The notes beneath the pieces are model-generated. The model did no database searches. It was not told the origin of the DNA and saw nothing but the letters and a program-made list of their open reading frames with translations. From contig CALSTG010000001.1 of assembly GCA_943789205.1 (NCBI GenBank), positions 2,036,435 through 2,100,434 of the forward strand: DNA of 64,000 nucleotides. The letters are read 5' to 3'. The translations under genes were made by a program, and so were the position numbers. Positions 35,512 to 47,500 of this stretch are shown here, in pieces. Within the stretch, counting starts at the first letter, position 1; each line of letters opens with the position of its first letter. This DNA is from an uncultured Flavobacteriales bacterium. GTDB taxonomy: Bacteria; Bacteroidota; Bacteroidia; Flavobacteriales_D; Crocinitomicaceae.

Positions 35512-36341
35512 TGACCTATTATCAGTTTGAAATTACTATTGAACCATTTGAACCATGGTCTGAAATACTCGCCGCTTATCTTGGTGAGTTGTATTTTGAG
35601 GGATTTTATGAAAAAGAAAACACACTCTATGCTTTTGTAGCAAAGGAACATTTCGAAGAGAAAGAATTTTTACGCATTTTGAAGCGTATTCAGGATAACG
35701 TGAATATCGACTATTCATTTTCTGAACTTCCCCAACAGAATTGGAATGCCTTGTGGGAATCGAATTTTGAACCAGTTTTTATAGAAAACGAATTAGCGAT
35801 TTTGGCACCCTTTCATGAAATTGAAAGTACTTTTAAACGAAAAATCATAATCGAACCAAAAATGTCCTTTGGCACGGGGCACCACCAAACGACTTACATG
35901 ATGTGTGAGGCTATTATGAAAGCTGATCTCAAAGGGAAACAAATACTAGACATGGGTTCAGGAACAGGGGTTTTGGCAATTCTTGCTGAATTAGAAGGTG
36001 CGCTTGATGTTCTTGCGGTAGATATAGAACCCTGGTCCGTTGAAAATTGCGCAAGAAATGCCTCGGATAATAAATGCCGAAATATTACATCTATTCTAGG
36101 GGATATTGATGCAATATCGCCTAAAACTTTTGATGTCATTTTTGCGAATATTAACAAGAATATTTTACTCCGCCATTTACCTGATTATGTTCTTGCAATG
36201 AATCAAAATGGTTTGCTATATTTAAGTGGTTTTTTTGCCTCGGATGCGCACGAATTAAATCAAGCTTCAGTATCATTAGGTCTCTGTTTTTCGCACAAAG
36301 AGGAAAGAGAGGGTTGGTGTATGCTAGTGTTTAAAAAATAA
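35511..36341 (+). CDS. prmA: ribosomal protein L11 methyltransferase
   Basis: A 276-residue SAM-dependent enzyme that methylates ribosomal protein L11. An N-terminal substrate-recognition domain (about 1-95) precedes the catalytic domain with 'MSFGTGHHQTTYMM' near 118-130, the SAM loop 'ILDMGSGTGVLAILAELEGA' near 143-162 and 'FANINKNIL' (the NPP-like N-x-N motif) near 205. The ATG at 35511 overlaps the tpiA stop (TGATG), and this start is preferred to a TTG one codon earlier. The giant hypothetical gene begins 4 bases after its stop. Confidence 0.92.
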   Translation: MTYYQFEITIEPFEPWSEILAAYLGELYFEGFYEKENTLYAFVAKEHFEEKEFLRILKRIQDNVNIDYSFSELPQQNWNALWESNFEPVFIENELAILAPFHEIESTFKRKIIIEPKMSFGTGHHQTTYMMCEAIMKADLKGKQILDMGSGTGVLAILAELEGALDVLAVDIEPWSVENCARNASDNKCRNITSILGDIDAISPKTFDVIFANINKNILLRHLPDYVLAMNQNGLLYLSGFFASDAHELNQASVSLGLCFSHKEEREGWCMLVFKK

Positions 36342-36345
36342 ACGA

Positions 36346-39300
36346 ATGAGAATTCTTCTTATAATATGTTCATGTTTTTTCATGTTCTTTTCGTTTGGTC
36401 AAAAGTTTTCTACAGACAAAGAAAAATTTACAAAAGAGCTGGTGAAACACATCCCTCAAGAATCCTTTCACAAATATGTAAAAAAGGAATTTGTACCATT
36501 TTTAAATTCCGGAATCAGCTCTGTTGAATTTCAAAAATTGGTAGAGCGGTGTAATTATTTATTCGATAATGGATATTTTGCTGAAGACATTATAGCCGTC
36601 ATTCATTTGGTTAAAGATCAAAAAACAAATGACTTTCCTTCGGTTTTTGTTACAACATGGCATAATCTTTATGACGAGAAGGTTTTAGATGGGAATAAAA
36701 GAGATTTACGAGAATTTATATCCTTTTCAGAATCTTTATTTTCTGAAAAAACTTTTTTTAATGGGGATAACCACAAATGGTCCTTTCACGGAGGCGAACC
36801 AAAATGGGTAATTAAGAAATCAAGTATTCAAATCCAAGTAAATAAAACAGATTTAAAATGTCTCGTTTCTCAATCTGGACCTGTAGATAGTATTGTAGTC
36901 AAGAATACAAAAGGTTATTTTGATCTGAAGAAGAAACGGTGGTATGGTCGCGGAGGTATTGTAACTTGGGAGAAAGTTGGTTTCCCAGGAAATGAGACTT
37001 TTGCCAAGCTTCGGGGGTACAATGTAAATGCTGGAGGTTCAACTTTGAAGGTGGATACGGTTTCATTAACAACTCCTTATTTTGAAGAGCCAATTCTTGG
37101 ACGTCTAAGAGATAAAACATTATTTAATCTTAAAGAAGGAGAATCAAGTCCCATTTTTAATTCATTTGAAAACCGTTTGTTAATCGAGGGTCTGCGAGAT
37201 CAAATGGATTACGATGGGGGTTTTTCATTACAAGGAGCCGAGTTTATTGGAACCGGTGAACCTGAGAATTTAGCAAAAGTTATTCTCCATTTTGAGGATA
37301 AACCCTTATTTGAAGTTAAGGCTTTAAAATTCCAAATGAATCCAAAACAAATTATTGCGCGCAACGCAGATGTTAATATGTTTCATAAAACGGGAGATTC
37401 TCTTTCGACAAAAAATGCTCTTGTATATTGGGACGAATCAAAAAAAGAACTGCGTATTTCAGCGAATAAAAAAGGTTCGAATTTACTACCATTTGTGGAC
37501 AGCTACTTTAAGCTGTTTATCAAAACACCACTATTAAAATGGACATTAAATAGTGCATTCCCTATGTTTACATATGAAGTAGGTACTGCTCAGGAGCAGA
37601 AATATGCCTTCATTAATTCTTGGGATTACTTTGATCAGCGTGCTTTTCAAAAATTTGCAGGTATAGGTAATACGAATCCCTTAATGGTTATTGCCAATTT
37701 GAGTATTAAGGAAGAAAAAACTACACTGCCCGTAGGCCAAGTAGCAAGTGCCTTAAGAAAGTCGATCAGTCAATGTAAGTCTCAACTCATTGATATCGCG
37801 AGCTCTGGATTTATTCAATATAAATCCACTGATGATGAGGTAGTTGTTGAGCCTAAACTTTTAAACTTTGCAAAATCATCTATAGGAGAGAAAGATTATG
37901 ATGAACTGAGTTTTGTTTGTGATTTACGCCCGAAAGTACTAAATGCGTCAATTACAGAAATTAGTAATGACAAATATCTTCAAGGTCTACAATTTGAATT
38001 TCAGAAGGTTACCGAAAGAAGAAAGTCTCAACCATGTTATGCATTTATTGATTTGAATAGTGAGGAAATCTTTCTGAATGAAGTCGACCGTGTTCAGTTG
38101 TCGGCAAAGCAAAAAACGTATTACTATCCGGATTCTTCTTATGTTAAAATGTCTGGTAATCGCAATATGAAGTTGTCAGGGTGGATTGAGTCAGGCAAGT
38201 TTAATACCCATTCAATTCGTTCAACATTTGACTACAATTCATTTAGTATTGAAATTGACAGTTCAGATCAAACCTATCTACGTGTAAATCCTTTGAGTTC
38301 AAGAGATGGGAAATCCCCGATTGCAATGGTTAGTGAAATTTCTGATTTTCAAGGTGTATTATATATAGATGACTCGACGGTTCGTTCAGGGCGAAGCCGC
38401 TATAATATGGAATACCCATTTGTAGAGGTTGACAAGGAACTGAGGGTCTTGTATAGCGATGCTAATATTGTCCAAGGTGCATATGATAGCACAAGGTTTT
38501 ACTATGTTTTAGCTCCTTTTTTATTGGACAGCCTTGACAATTTTAATGAGTCGGAATTAAGATTAGATGGCCGTTTGGTATCTGACGGTATTTTTCCAGA
38601 ATTGCCCGAACCACTTCGTATCATGAATGATTATTCATTCGGATTTATCACAGACGCTCCGGATGAAGGCTATCCATTTTATGAGACAGAATCCATGTAT
38701 CAAAATAGAATAATTCTATCGAATAATGGCCTGCAAGGTTCGGGAACTATAAACTTTTTACAAGCCACCGCAACATCTAGAAAGCTTACTTTTTTACCGG
38801 ATTCAGCCATAGGGCTTGCACAGTTTTATAGTGCTGAAATAACGGATGGGGTAGAGTATCCTGAGGCGCAATGTAAACTGGCAAAAATGTCTTTTAAACC
38901 GAGACTTAGAATTCTAAATATTCAATCTTTTAGAGACGAATTTATAACGATGTTCAAGGATGAGTGCGTGCTAGATGGTTCGATTTCAATTTCTGAAGCT
39001 GGAATGAAAGGACACGGGCGGATCGACTTAATGGATGCGCTTCTTGTTTCAGATGCGTACAGCTTTAAAGCGATGGATATTTTTTCCGACTCTGCGTCTT
39101 TTACTTTGAGAAATAGATTTGCTGAATATGGGGAAAACCCTCTTGCTATTCAGTCTGACGGTTTGAAATCTCATATCTCATTTAATGACCGATTAGGTGT
39201 GTTTAATTCGAGCGGTTCTAAACGAATAAAATTCCCGAGTAATAAATTTTACTGTCAGATGGATAAATTTGTTTGGCAGATGGATGGTGAGAGCATTGAT

Positions 39301-40923
39301 TTTGAGAAAAATAAGGGAACGGAAACAAGTTTTGAAAGTAGCGCAGGAATTGTTCAAAATAACTTCTTCTCCTTAAATCCTGATCAAGATTCATTGCAAT
39401 TTAAGTCAATAAGCGCTCAATATGATTTAAAAAACGAGACCATCAATTGTTACAGGGTCGACTTTTTAGAGCTTGGGGATGCTTATGTTTATCCCGATGC
39501 AAATGAAGTCCATATATTGAAAAATGCGGTAATAGACACCTTTGAAAACGCAAGGGTGGTTGCAAACCGGGTTTCTAAGCTACATGAGTTTACAGATGTG
39601 ACTTTGAGTGTTTTGGGTCGATATGACTTTAAAGGAAAAGGCAATTATTTGTATTATGATAGAGATAGTTCTCGGACGAAATTGGAAATAGCTTCGATTT
39701 ATTTTGATAAAATTCAAACTAGGGCAGCTGCAAAAATTAATGAAGATCAAAACTTTAAGTTCAGTAATAAATTTCAATATTATGGCACCATGAATATTGA
39801 ATCTAAAAACAAGGGGGTAATATGTGAAGGCTACACCCGTATTATCCATGAATGTCCATTTGACCGTTCTTGGATGTTCTTTGAGGATACCATTATTGCA
39901 GAAAATGTAAAGATACCTATACCAGAGGAGCCGTTGAGCAAGGATAAAGTTTCAATGGCTGTAGGTTTCTTGTGGCGTGATGCTAGTAGTTCTGATAGTA
40001 TAAATGTATATCCTGCATTCTTATCTTCCAAAGATTATCCTTCGGATGCATACTTATTTAATTCGAGTGGTTCTTTATTCTATGATTATAAAAACAATCG
40101 ATTTGAGATTTCAAATACGTACAAAGATGCTTCGAATATTTACGCTTCAAACGCCATAACCCTTTCTGATGCTGGCTGCGCTATCAAGGGGTCAGGTAAA
40201 ATAGATCTGGGTATAGATTTAAAACCTGTTGAAATGGAATCGTATGGTACTATTTCTTACGATCTTAAAAAGAAAAAAACAAGGCTAAAACTTACCGCAA
40301 AGCTGAATATACCATTACCCAAGACCGTAATATCTACAATGGCGAAACAATATGCATTTTCTGATTCTTTAAATGAATATACTTTCGATAGAAAAACTCA
40401 AGATGATCTTACAGATGTATTTACAATTTTTGGCGGAAGCAGGAGTAAGGCAGAAAAAATATTCAAGGAATATGATGAGGATAAGCTTAAAAAGGCACCA
40501 TCTTATTTAGAGGCCACTTTTGTTATGCCTAATTTGATTCTTGAGACTTATGCGCTTCCTAAAAATGCAGATGGGGATGCATTATCAGGATTGAGGTCTA
40601 GGAATTCAAAAATTGTTTTATTCTCGATGGGGGATGAAATTGTATTAAAACAGGTACCTGGACAAGTTTTATTCTTGAAGAAGACCTCACCGAATTCTAG
40701 TTCGGGGTTTGAACTTATTTTGGAAGATAAGCTAATGGAGCGTCAAACATGGTATAAATATGAAAGAGTAAAACGAAATGGTGGTCTAAAAATATTTACA
40801 AATGATGAAATTGTATTTAAGAGTATTAGTGCAATTAAGCCAGATAAGCGAAAATCAAAGAATTTTGTATTTACTACCTTTGATGAAGGTGAGCTTTTCC
40901 AACAAATGATGCTCAAAAGATAA
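36346..40923 (+). CDS. giant exported beta-rich protein of unknown function
   Basis: 1525 residues with a clear signal peptide (1-18, ending 'FFSFGQ'), so it is periplasmic or on the outer membrane. I recognise no named domain. Residues about 25-150 look helical; almost all the rest is predicted beta by its alternating pattern. A recurring unit 'S-x-x-G-[LMA]-x-G-x-G-x-I-[DN]-[LF]' appears at about residues 790, 880 and 1272, a further variant near 610 has 'MKLSGWIESG', and the surrounding text often gives 'F-x-S-D-S-A' strands. This resembles the stacked beta units of LPS- or lipid-handling proteins (LptA/TamB/AsmA style), but that is inference. It lies between prmA and plsY, and its stop is 1 base before plsY. 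Confidence 0.72.
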   Translation: MRILLIICSCFFMFFSFGQKFSTDKEKFTKELVKHIPQESFHKYVKKEFVPFLNSGISSVEFQKLVERCNYLFDNGYFAEDIIAVIHLVKDQKTNDFPSVFVTTWHNLYDEKVLDGNKRDLREFISFSESLFSEKTFFNGDNHKWSFHGGEPKWVIKKSSIQIQVNKTDLKCLVSQSGPVDSIVVKNTKGYFDLKKKRWYGRGGIVTWEKVGFPGNETFAKLRGYNVNAGGSTLKVDTVSLTTPYFEEPILGRLRDKTLFNLKEGESSPIFNSFENRLLIEGLRDQMDYDGGFSLQGAEFIGTGEPENLAKVILHFEDKPLFEVKALKFQMNPKQIIARNADVNMFHKTGDSLSTKNALVYWDESKKELRISANKKGSNLLPFVDSYFKLFIKTPLLKWTLNSAFPMFTYEVGTAQEQKYAFINSWDYFDQRAFQKFAGIGNTNPLMVIANLSIKEEKTTLPVGQVASALRKSISQCKSQLIDIASSGFIQYKSTDDEVVVEPKLLNFAKSSIGEKDYDELSFVCDLRPKVLNASITEISNDKYLQGLQFEFQKVTERRKSQPCYAFIDLNSEEIFLNEVDRVQLSAKQKTYYYPDSSYVKMSGNRNMKLSGWIESGKFNTHSIRSTFDYNSFSIEIDSSDQTYLRVNPLSSRDGKSPIAMVSEISDFQGVLYIDDSTVRSGRSRYNMEYPFVEVDKELRVLYSDANIVQGAYDSTRFYYVLAPFLLDSLDNFNESELRLDGRLVSDGIFPELPEPLRIMNDYSFGFITDAPDEGYPFYETESMYQNRIILSNNGLQGSGTINFLQATATSRKLTFLPDSAIGLAQFYSAEITDGVEYPEAQCKLAKMSFKPRLRILNIQSFRDEFITMFKDECVLDGSISISEAGMKGHGRIDLMDALLVSDAYSFKAMDIFSDSASFTLRNRFAEYGENPLAIQSDGLKSHISFNDRLGVFNSSGSKRIKFPSNKFYCQMDKFVWQMDGESIDFEKNKGTETSFESSAGIVQNNFFSLNPDQDSLQFKSISAQYDLKNETINCYRVDFLELGDAYVYPDANEVHILKNAVIDTFENARVVANRVSKLHEFTDVTLSVLGRYDFKGKGNYLYYDRDSSRTKLEIASIYFDKIQTRAAAKINEDQNFKFSNKFQYYGTMNIESKNKGVICEGYTRIIHECPFDRSWMFFEDTIIAENVKIPIPEEPLSKDKVSMAVGFLWRDASSSDSINVYPAFLSSKDYPSDAYLFNSSGSLFYDYKNNRFEISNTYKDASNIYASNAITLSDAGCAIKGSGKIDLGIDLKPVEMESYGTISYDLKKKKTRLKLTAKLNIPLPKTVISTMAKQYAFSDSLNEYTFDRKTQDDLTDVFTIFGGSRSKAEKIFKEYDEDKLKKAPSYLEATFVMPNLILETYALPKNADGDALSGLRSRNSKIVLFSMGDEIVLKQVPGQVLFLKKTSPNSSSGFELILEDKLMERQTWYKYERVKRNGGLKIFTNDEIVFKSISAIKPDKRKSKNFVFTTFDEGELFQQMMLKR

Positions 40924-40924
40924 T

Positions 40925-41554
40925 ATGATCTTTATTTATGTAATTCTGGCTGGTTATATTTTGGGTTCTATCCCAACTGCTGTTTGGCTCGGTAAACTGA
41001 TTCATGGCGTTGATATAAGAGAGCATGGAAGTAAAAACGCCGGAGCAACAAATACATTTCGTGTGTTTGGTAATACCTCTGGTATCATTGTTCTTCTTTT
41101 AGATATTCTAAAAGGTTATGTTGCAGCAAGTGTCCCTCTATATTTATCGCATTTATATATTGGATTTAAGGATGACGAGCTTATCCTTCAGCTCATCGCA
41201 TCTTTTTTTGCAATTATTGGTCATGTATTCCCAGTTTTAGCTAATTTCAGAGGAGGTAAGGGGGTTGCAAGTACACTTGGTATCATTATTGCCATAAATC
41301 CTGATACAGCCTTTATATGCTTAGGTTGTTTTGTTGTGGTATTTGTAATTTGGAAATATGTTTCACTTGGAGCAATTGTTGCCTCAATATTGTTTCCGTT
41401 CGTGAGTTTCTTTTTTATGAAAGAAGACGCACGAATTATGATTGTCTTTTCAATTATTATATCCCTAATTGTTTTATTTGCTCACCGCAAAAACATACAT
41501 AGACTCATGCATGGGGAAGAAAACAAAATGAACTTTTTAAAGCGTAAAGCGTAA
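40925..41554 (+). CDS. plsY: acyl-phosphate glycerol-3-phosphate acyltransferase
   Basis: A 209-residue inner-membrane enzyme that transfers an acyl group from acyl-phosphate to glycerol-3-phosphate, the first step of phospholipid synthesis. The three family loops are seen: 'GSIPTAVWLGKL', 'REHGSKNAGATNTFRVFG' and 'FRGGKGVAST', with five to six hydrophobic helices. The ATG begins 1 base after the stop of the giant beta-rich gene, so the two are likely cotranscribed. The next gene begins 17 bases after its stop. Confidence 0.95.
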   Translation: MIFIYVILAGYILGSIPTAVWLGKLIHGVDIREHGSKNAGATNTFRVFGNTSGIIVLLLDILKGYVAASVPLYLSHLYIGFKDDELILQLIASFFAIIGHVFPVLANFRGGKGVASTLGIIIAINPDTAFICLGCFVVVFVIWKYVSLGAIVASILFPFVSFFFMKEDARIMIVFSIIISLIVLFAHRKNIHRLMHGEENKMNFLKRKA

Positions 41555-41571
41555 ACTCTACGAGTTTAGCA

Positions 41572-44500
41572 TTGATTGAATTGATTCGCACTCGAATAAC
41601 ATATCGTCTTATATTGGTTTTCTGTCTTCTAATGTCAGTAAACACGGTTGTTTTTGCCCAATCCGAGAACCAACTTATCAAAACAGCTAAAAGCGCTTAT
41701 TTGAAGGAGAATTATAAGAATGCTCTTGAAGGATATCGTCAGCTTTTATCAAATGATTTGACAAATATAGAATATAATTACAGGTATGCGGTCTGTCTAT
41801 TCTATACAAAAAGCCCGAAATCATCTGAGAAGTATTTTAATTATTTACTCGAGCAATCAGATTGTCCTATTGAAGTGTTTTACTTCAAAGGAAGGTTGAA
41901 TCATCTAAATTATGAGTTTGACGATGCCATTGAGATGTATTCAAATTATATCCGTCTTAAGACAAAAAAAAGTACTGACTATAAATGCGCAGATGAAATT
42001 ATGCGCTGTCAAAATGCGAAAGAGCTTTTAAAAAGTCCGAGAGCCATTCAAGTATTGTCGCAGGAGGGAAGAACGGTATCAGATTATTTTTCTGCTTACT
42101 TATTTGATTCAATCAATTTCAAACTCTACACAAATGACGATTTCAATAAAAAAGTAAATAATAAAAAAGGTTTTTCACCTAAGTATGTTTTTAAACGTGG
42201 TATGAAGTACCGTTTCTTTTCGAGTTATACTAATGACGGTTTAAATGGAAAGGAAATTTATTATCAAAAGAAAAATAAAAACAACGAATGGGATGCTCCA
42301 GAGTTAATGCCCATTTCGATTAACAGTACATTTGATGAGGATTACCCGTTTTATGATGAAGAAGCAAATTTTTTATACTTCAGCTCTTCGGGTCATAATT
42401 CAATGGGAGGGTTTGATTTGTTCCGAGTACCATTATCCTTGAAAACGATGGAAATAGGAGGTGTTGAGAATTTGAACTTCCCATATTCTTCCACTTCAAA
42501 TGACTTTTTATTTATCCCAAATCTTCCAGGCGATAATATTTTCTTTTCGACAGATAGAAATGAGGATATAGGTTCTTTAAAGGTCGTTGAAGCTAAATTC
42601 AATGCTCCAGTTTTATCTTCACTGGTTGCCAGCCTATTCTTTAAAGATGCCATTGATCCCAATAATAAGTCTGCAACCTTTTTTATCACAAATGAACGTT
42701 CTAAGGAACGCTTTGGACCCTATAAAACGAATGTGGATGGTATTGTATACTTTATGGTACCTACTCCAGGGGTATATTTATTTGAGGCCAATATAACTGG
42801 GTCTCAGATTTCTTTTTCAGAGGTCGTAGATATCCCTCCACATGTTGATGGATTTGAATTTGAGATCAATGCAACATACGAAATGACGGACTCTAAAGAA
42901 GTTCTGTCGTATGACCAGCATCTTATTGAACTATCGGATATGGTAGTAGATATTGAGAGTATTGAGCTACATGAATTTGAGAAATTAACAGTTAATACAA
43001 AAACTATAGACGTAGCAAATGATATAGCCCTTGAGGCGGCAAAAATGCCACTTAATCAATCCCAAATTGATTTGGAAGTTGAGCGTCATATTGATATAGA
43101 ACTGGAGCTTCAAGACCGAATTAGGCAAAAGGTAAAACTGAATGAAAATATCAGTGAATTGATTTTGAAGAATAGCGAGGTAGATGAAAAAATCGAATTT
43201 ATTCTAGCAAAAGAAAATTTGAACACACAAGACGAAGCCGATTCGTTGAATAAAATCCTCTTTGATTTAATAGTTGACAGAAAAGTGATAGTCTCATCTT
43301 TGATTAATCAAAATGAATATAATGATAAAATGAAACCCCTTGATGTTCTCGAAAACTCATATGAAGAACTTGTTTTATTTAATCAAAGCATAGATGAATA
43401 TAAAGCAGCTGGTAATAAAGACTCTTTAGATCAATTACTTAAATCGACTCCTTATAAGAGCAACCTTGAATTAGCTGGGTTTTCGCCTGTAGAAGCGGTA
43501 AAAAGTTCCTTAACAGAAAAAGAACAGATAAAGGCAGAGACTCAAGCTCGAATTGCTGAATTAGAAATCCAAAAAAGCACATTATTAATTTCTAAAAATG
43601 AATTAATAAAACGTTCGGAATCGATATCCACAACTTCTGAATGGAATAAAATAGCTGATTCAATAGATCAATTAGCCATTGAAATTGGGGCACTAAGTCA
43701 GGCAGAAAGAATTTTGATAGAAAAAGAGGAGGTTCTTGAAGGTCAGCTAATTTATGCTCGTGAAGGGCTCCTAAATATTACTTTAATAGACGCTGATGAT
43801 ATTTCTAACCCAATCCTAACAGAGGTGAGTGAAGAAGATTTAGATATTGAAAAATATGCTTCTGCAGAATTATACGTAAAAGATCAAATAGCTGCTAGAA
43901 GAAAATTAGAAAATTTAAGATCGGATCAAATTCAAGAAAGATCGCGCATCGAACAGTCGGTTTTGGAAAGAAATATTAAAGATTCCATTGCCTTGGTTAG
44001 TGAATACAAGCATATTAATACTTTAAATGAATACAAGGACCAAGAGGCATTGGTTTCAACAGTTCGGGTTAATTCATTGAGGTCTGATGCAGAAACGATT
44101 ATAGAAGAACTTCAAAACAAAGTTGAAGTGAAACATGAATTGGCATTAATACAAAGTGAGGTCCCAATTGGAGGCGAGAACCAAACTGAAGAAAATCTTG
44201 AAAAACCAAAATCTTTATCAAGTGATGCCCTTACTACTAATACAAACGACAAAACAGATGCCACAAAAGTTGCCAAAGCAGAAGATGTTCAATTAGAAAA
44301 GTCATTTAATAATGGCGTGAACACCGCATTGAATACAAATGACGAGCAGCTTGAAAAATTGAATGATGTTCAAGATGAATCAATAGTAGAATCTATTACA
44401 AATGAAGACTTAAATCAGTCAAATCAACAAGGTCGAGGTGAAATTTCGAACAATGAAATAATTGATGATGATCAAACGAATTCTAAAAAGAACACTGTCA

Positions 44501-47500
44501 TTAACGAATCCTCTTCATCGGATCCATTAACTAAAACTAATCCAGCATCACGAGATGAAGGCAATGAGACTCTTGTCAGTCAAACAGAATCCACACCAAT
44601 TTCAAATGAATCGACCAATCCTGATTCAATTTTATTTCAAAAAAAGACCGATGGGGAGCAACAAAATGAAATGAATTCATTAGTGGGTGAAATTAAAGGA
44701 GGGATAAATGCAAGTAATACCTCAGAATCAATTGCTGAATCCACAAACCAAAATAGCTCAATAGCTACAACAAGTAATGAATCAAAAAATAACAATGTTG
44801 TTAACGATATTTCAGATGAAGGAAAAACTATTTCGTTAGACCTTTCAGAATCTGAGAATGAGGCTGCTCAGAGGCCACCACTTAAAGATAACGAAGATCA
44901 AGTTGCAAATAGTGAAACACAGCAGACTCAAGTTGATGCTGGTTTAACTAATAATGACTTGAATATTCTTAACAAAGAGGAAGAAGGATTGTCTAATAAC
45001 ATATTGCCTAACTCCAACGAGGAAATAAATTTTGAGAATAATATTGAAAGCAATGTTTCGGAAGAAATTATTCAATCAAATACAGAGATAAATGAATCTA
45101 GTGTCTCAGCTGTAAATGAAAAGATCTCAAATGATGAAGGAATTAACAATACAGCAGCAAGCTCTCAGGAATTGACTAGAGTCAAATCAAATACAGCGAG
45201 TACTGATGATGAACAGCAAATACAAAACGAGGCACCTTTAGAAAATAGAGTTGACAATTCAGTATCTGACAGTGCTTCAGAAACTGATGCAAACGAACAA
45301 AAAAGTTTGACAAATAGCGAATCTATTGAGAGTTTATCAAATGAAGAGGGTTTTGAAAGTGAAACCAAATCAGCTGCGAAAAATTTAGTCCTTACAGCTA
45401 CAGAGACTGAGACCTTAACTCAAGAACAAGAGGCTAATGCAGACATAACACAGGAGGTCAAGGAGGTTATTGAGATGAACACACGAGAAGAATCAGAAAC
45501 AAATGTGACAAGTGATGAGGTAGTAGAAGAAGTTAACCTTGTAAGTTCTGAAGAATTTCAAAAGCCTAATCAAGCAATTGAATCAGAAATAGACTTAAAG
45601 AATATTCCGGAACCTAAAAACAAGGCAAATCTATCTCAAAAGGATACAAAAGTCATTAATAAAAAAGAGCAAGACGAAGACAACGTTCCGCCTAAGAATT
45701 CAGAGGTGTCTAGCTTTTCTGAACGCCTTGCTGACTTTGATTTTGAAGCAAAACCCATTCAAGCTAAAGAATTTGATGAATCAATAAAATTACTAACAGC
45801 ATTGATTTTGGATACGGAGCTTGAAATTAATGGGCAAACAACAAATGCAGCGTCAAAGCGAAATAGTGATAAAGTCAAGGCCCTGAAATTAAAGAATGAA
45901 AAGGAAGAGCGTCTTGCTTATTATCAAAAAGAGTTGGATTTAGAGCTTACACATCAAAATATTGAAAACAAATATCTGCGCTTAAAGGCCCTGTTGCCTG
46001 GCATTCAATTTGAATCAAAGGATAATTTGAGTGCACAGCTTTTGGAGATAGCTATTAAAGAGCAAGATCTCAACAAACAACTATTAAATACCACCTCTCA
46101 AAATGAGATTAATATGTTGAAAAAGCTTATTCAGGCAAATCAATCTAGGAAATCTATGATAGAACGTGAGCTTGAAGAGATGAGAAGCTTTGAGGAGAGT
46201 GAATTACGGATTTCATCAAGAACCTTAAGCGATGAAGAGATCAATGAAGTATTAGCCACTGAAAAGTATTTAAGCTATGTTGAAAAACGTCAAAAATTAG
46301 AGGAGGCTAATGAGCTGCTCAATTCATTAATTAGTACCAATAATAAAGAAATGAGAGCTTTTGATGAGTCATTAAGAAATTCTAACAATTCAGATGAACT
46401 TACATCCAATCAAAGCTCTAGTGTTAAAACAATAAGAAGATTACAACAAGCTATTCTATACTTAGAAGAGGAGGTAAGATTAAGAACAGAGGAACTACAG
46501 AAACAAAGTGCTTCAGCAGATTATGAGTACTTATATCAAAATGAAATGAATCCTTCTATTTCAAATAAGGAATTGGAAAGTCTTATTTCGATAAACGAGA
46601 TTGATGAGGCTCTTGAAAACTCTGAAGCGAAACATTCTTTATCTAAATACAATACAGAGGTGATCTCAGCAGTCAACGAGATTAACAAATTAAATGGCAG
46701 TAATGATAGCGGCGAAAATATAAATACTAGAGACGGTTTAATTACCTTTTCTAGTGCAGGGAACATAAATCCTGAAGATAAAAATGTAAAAAATGAAACA
46801 AAGCTATTGACAGAAATAAACAATCCTATTTCTATTTTAGCTTCGTCTAATTATAAAAGTTATGCTCAAGATAGAGTTCGAGCAGATAGATTGGCAAAGG
46901 AGCTTAATGATTTACCGAAGAATGTTTCATCATCTCAAAACCAGCAAGAGATCACTTTAAAGATTGAGAGTGAGAATTTAGATGAACAGAAAATAATTAA
47001 TGAAATTGAGCAACGCGTTATGGATAAAGAAGCGCGCAAATATAAAACCACATTGGATACCCAAGATGTTTTGGAAACCGCAAGTTTTGTTATAGAACGA
47101 AAAAGAGTCCTGTTAGAGAAACGACTCAAACAAACTTTGGACAAATTATCAAACGAATATCCATCAGACTCCTTGGGGATTTACGAGGCGCTTGTTCAAG
47201 ATGCTTTTACGGAAAAAACGAATAATTCTACAACTCTTGTAAGAAGCTTAAAGAGTTTAGAGCTAAAAGATTATACAAGTCAGGATGTGACTATAACTGA
47301 TTTCACTGTTTTAAGCCCTGGTGCAGTTACAAAGAATAAAGAAACCTTTAAAATTGACGCTTCGAATCCTTCAGGTTTAAATTTCCGAGTTCAAGTTGGT
47401 GCATTTAGAAGACCAGTTAGAGCTGATGTGTATCGTGAATTCACGCCTGTTTCTGGTCAAAAGTTACCCAATGGTCTTATTGTATACATGGCCGGGTATT

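Noticed and set aside
37475..37500. GGTTCGAAT string resembling a tRNA T-loop
   Set aside because: It is inside the giant beta-rich gene, with no acceptor or anticodon stems around it.
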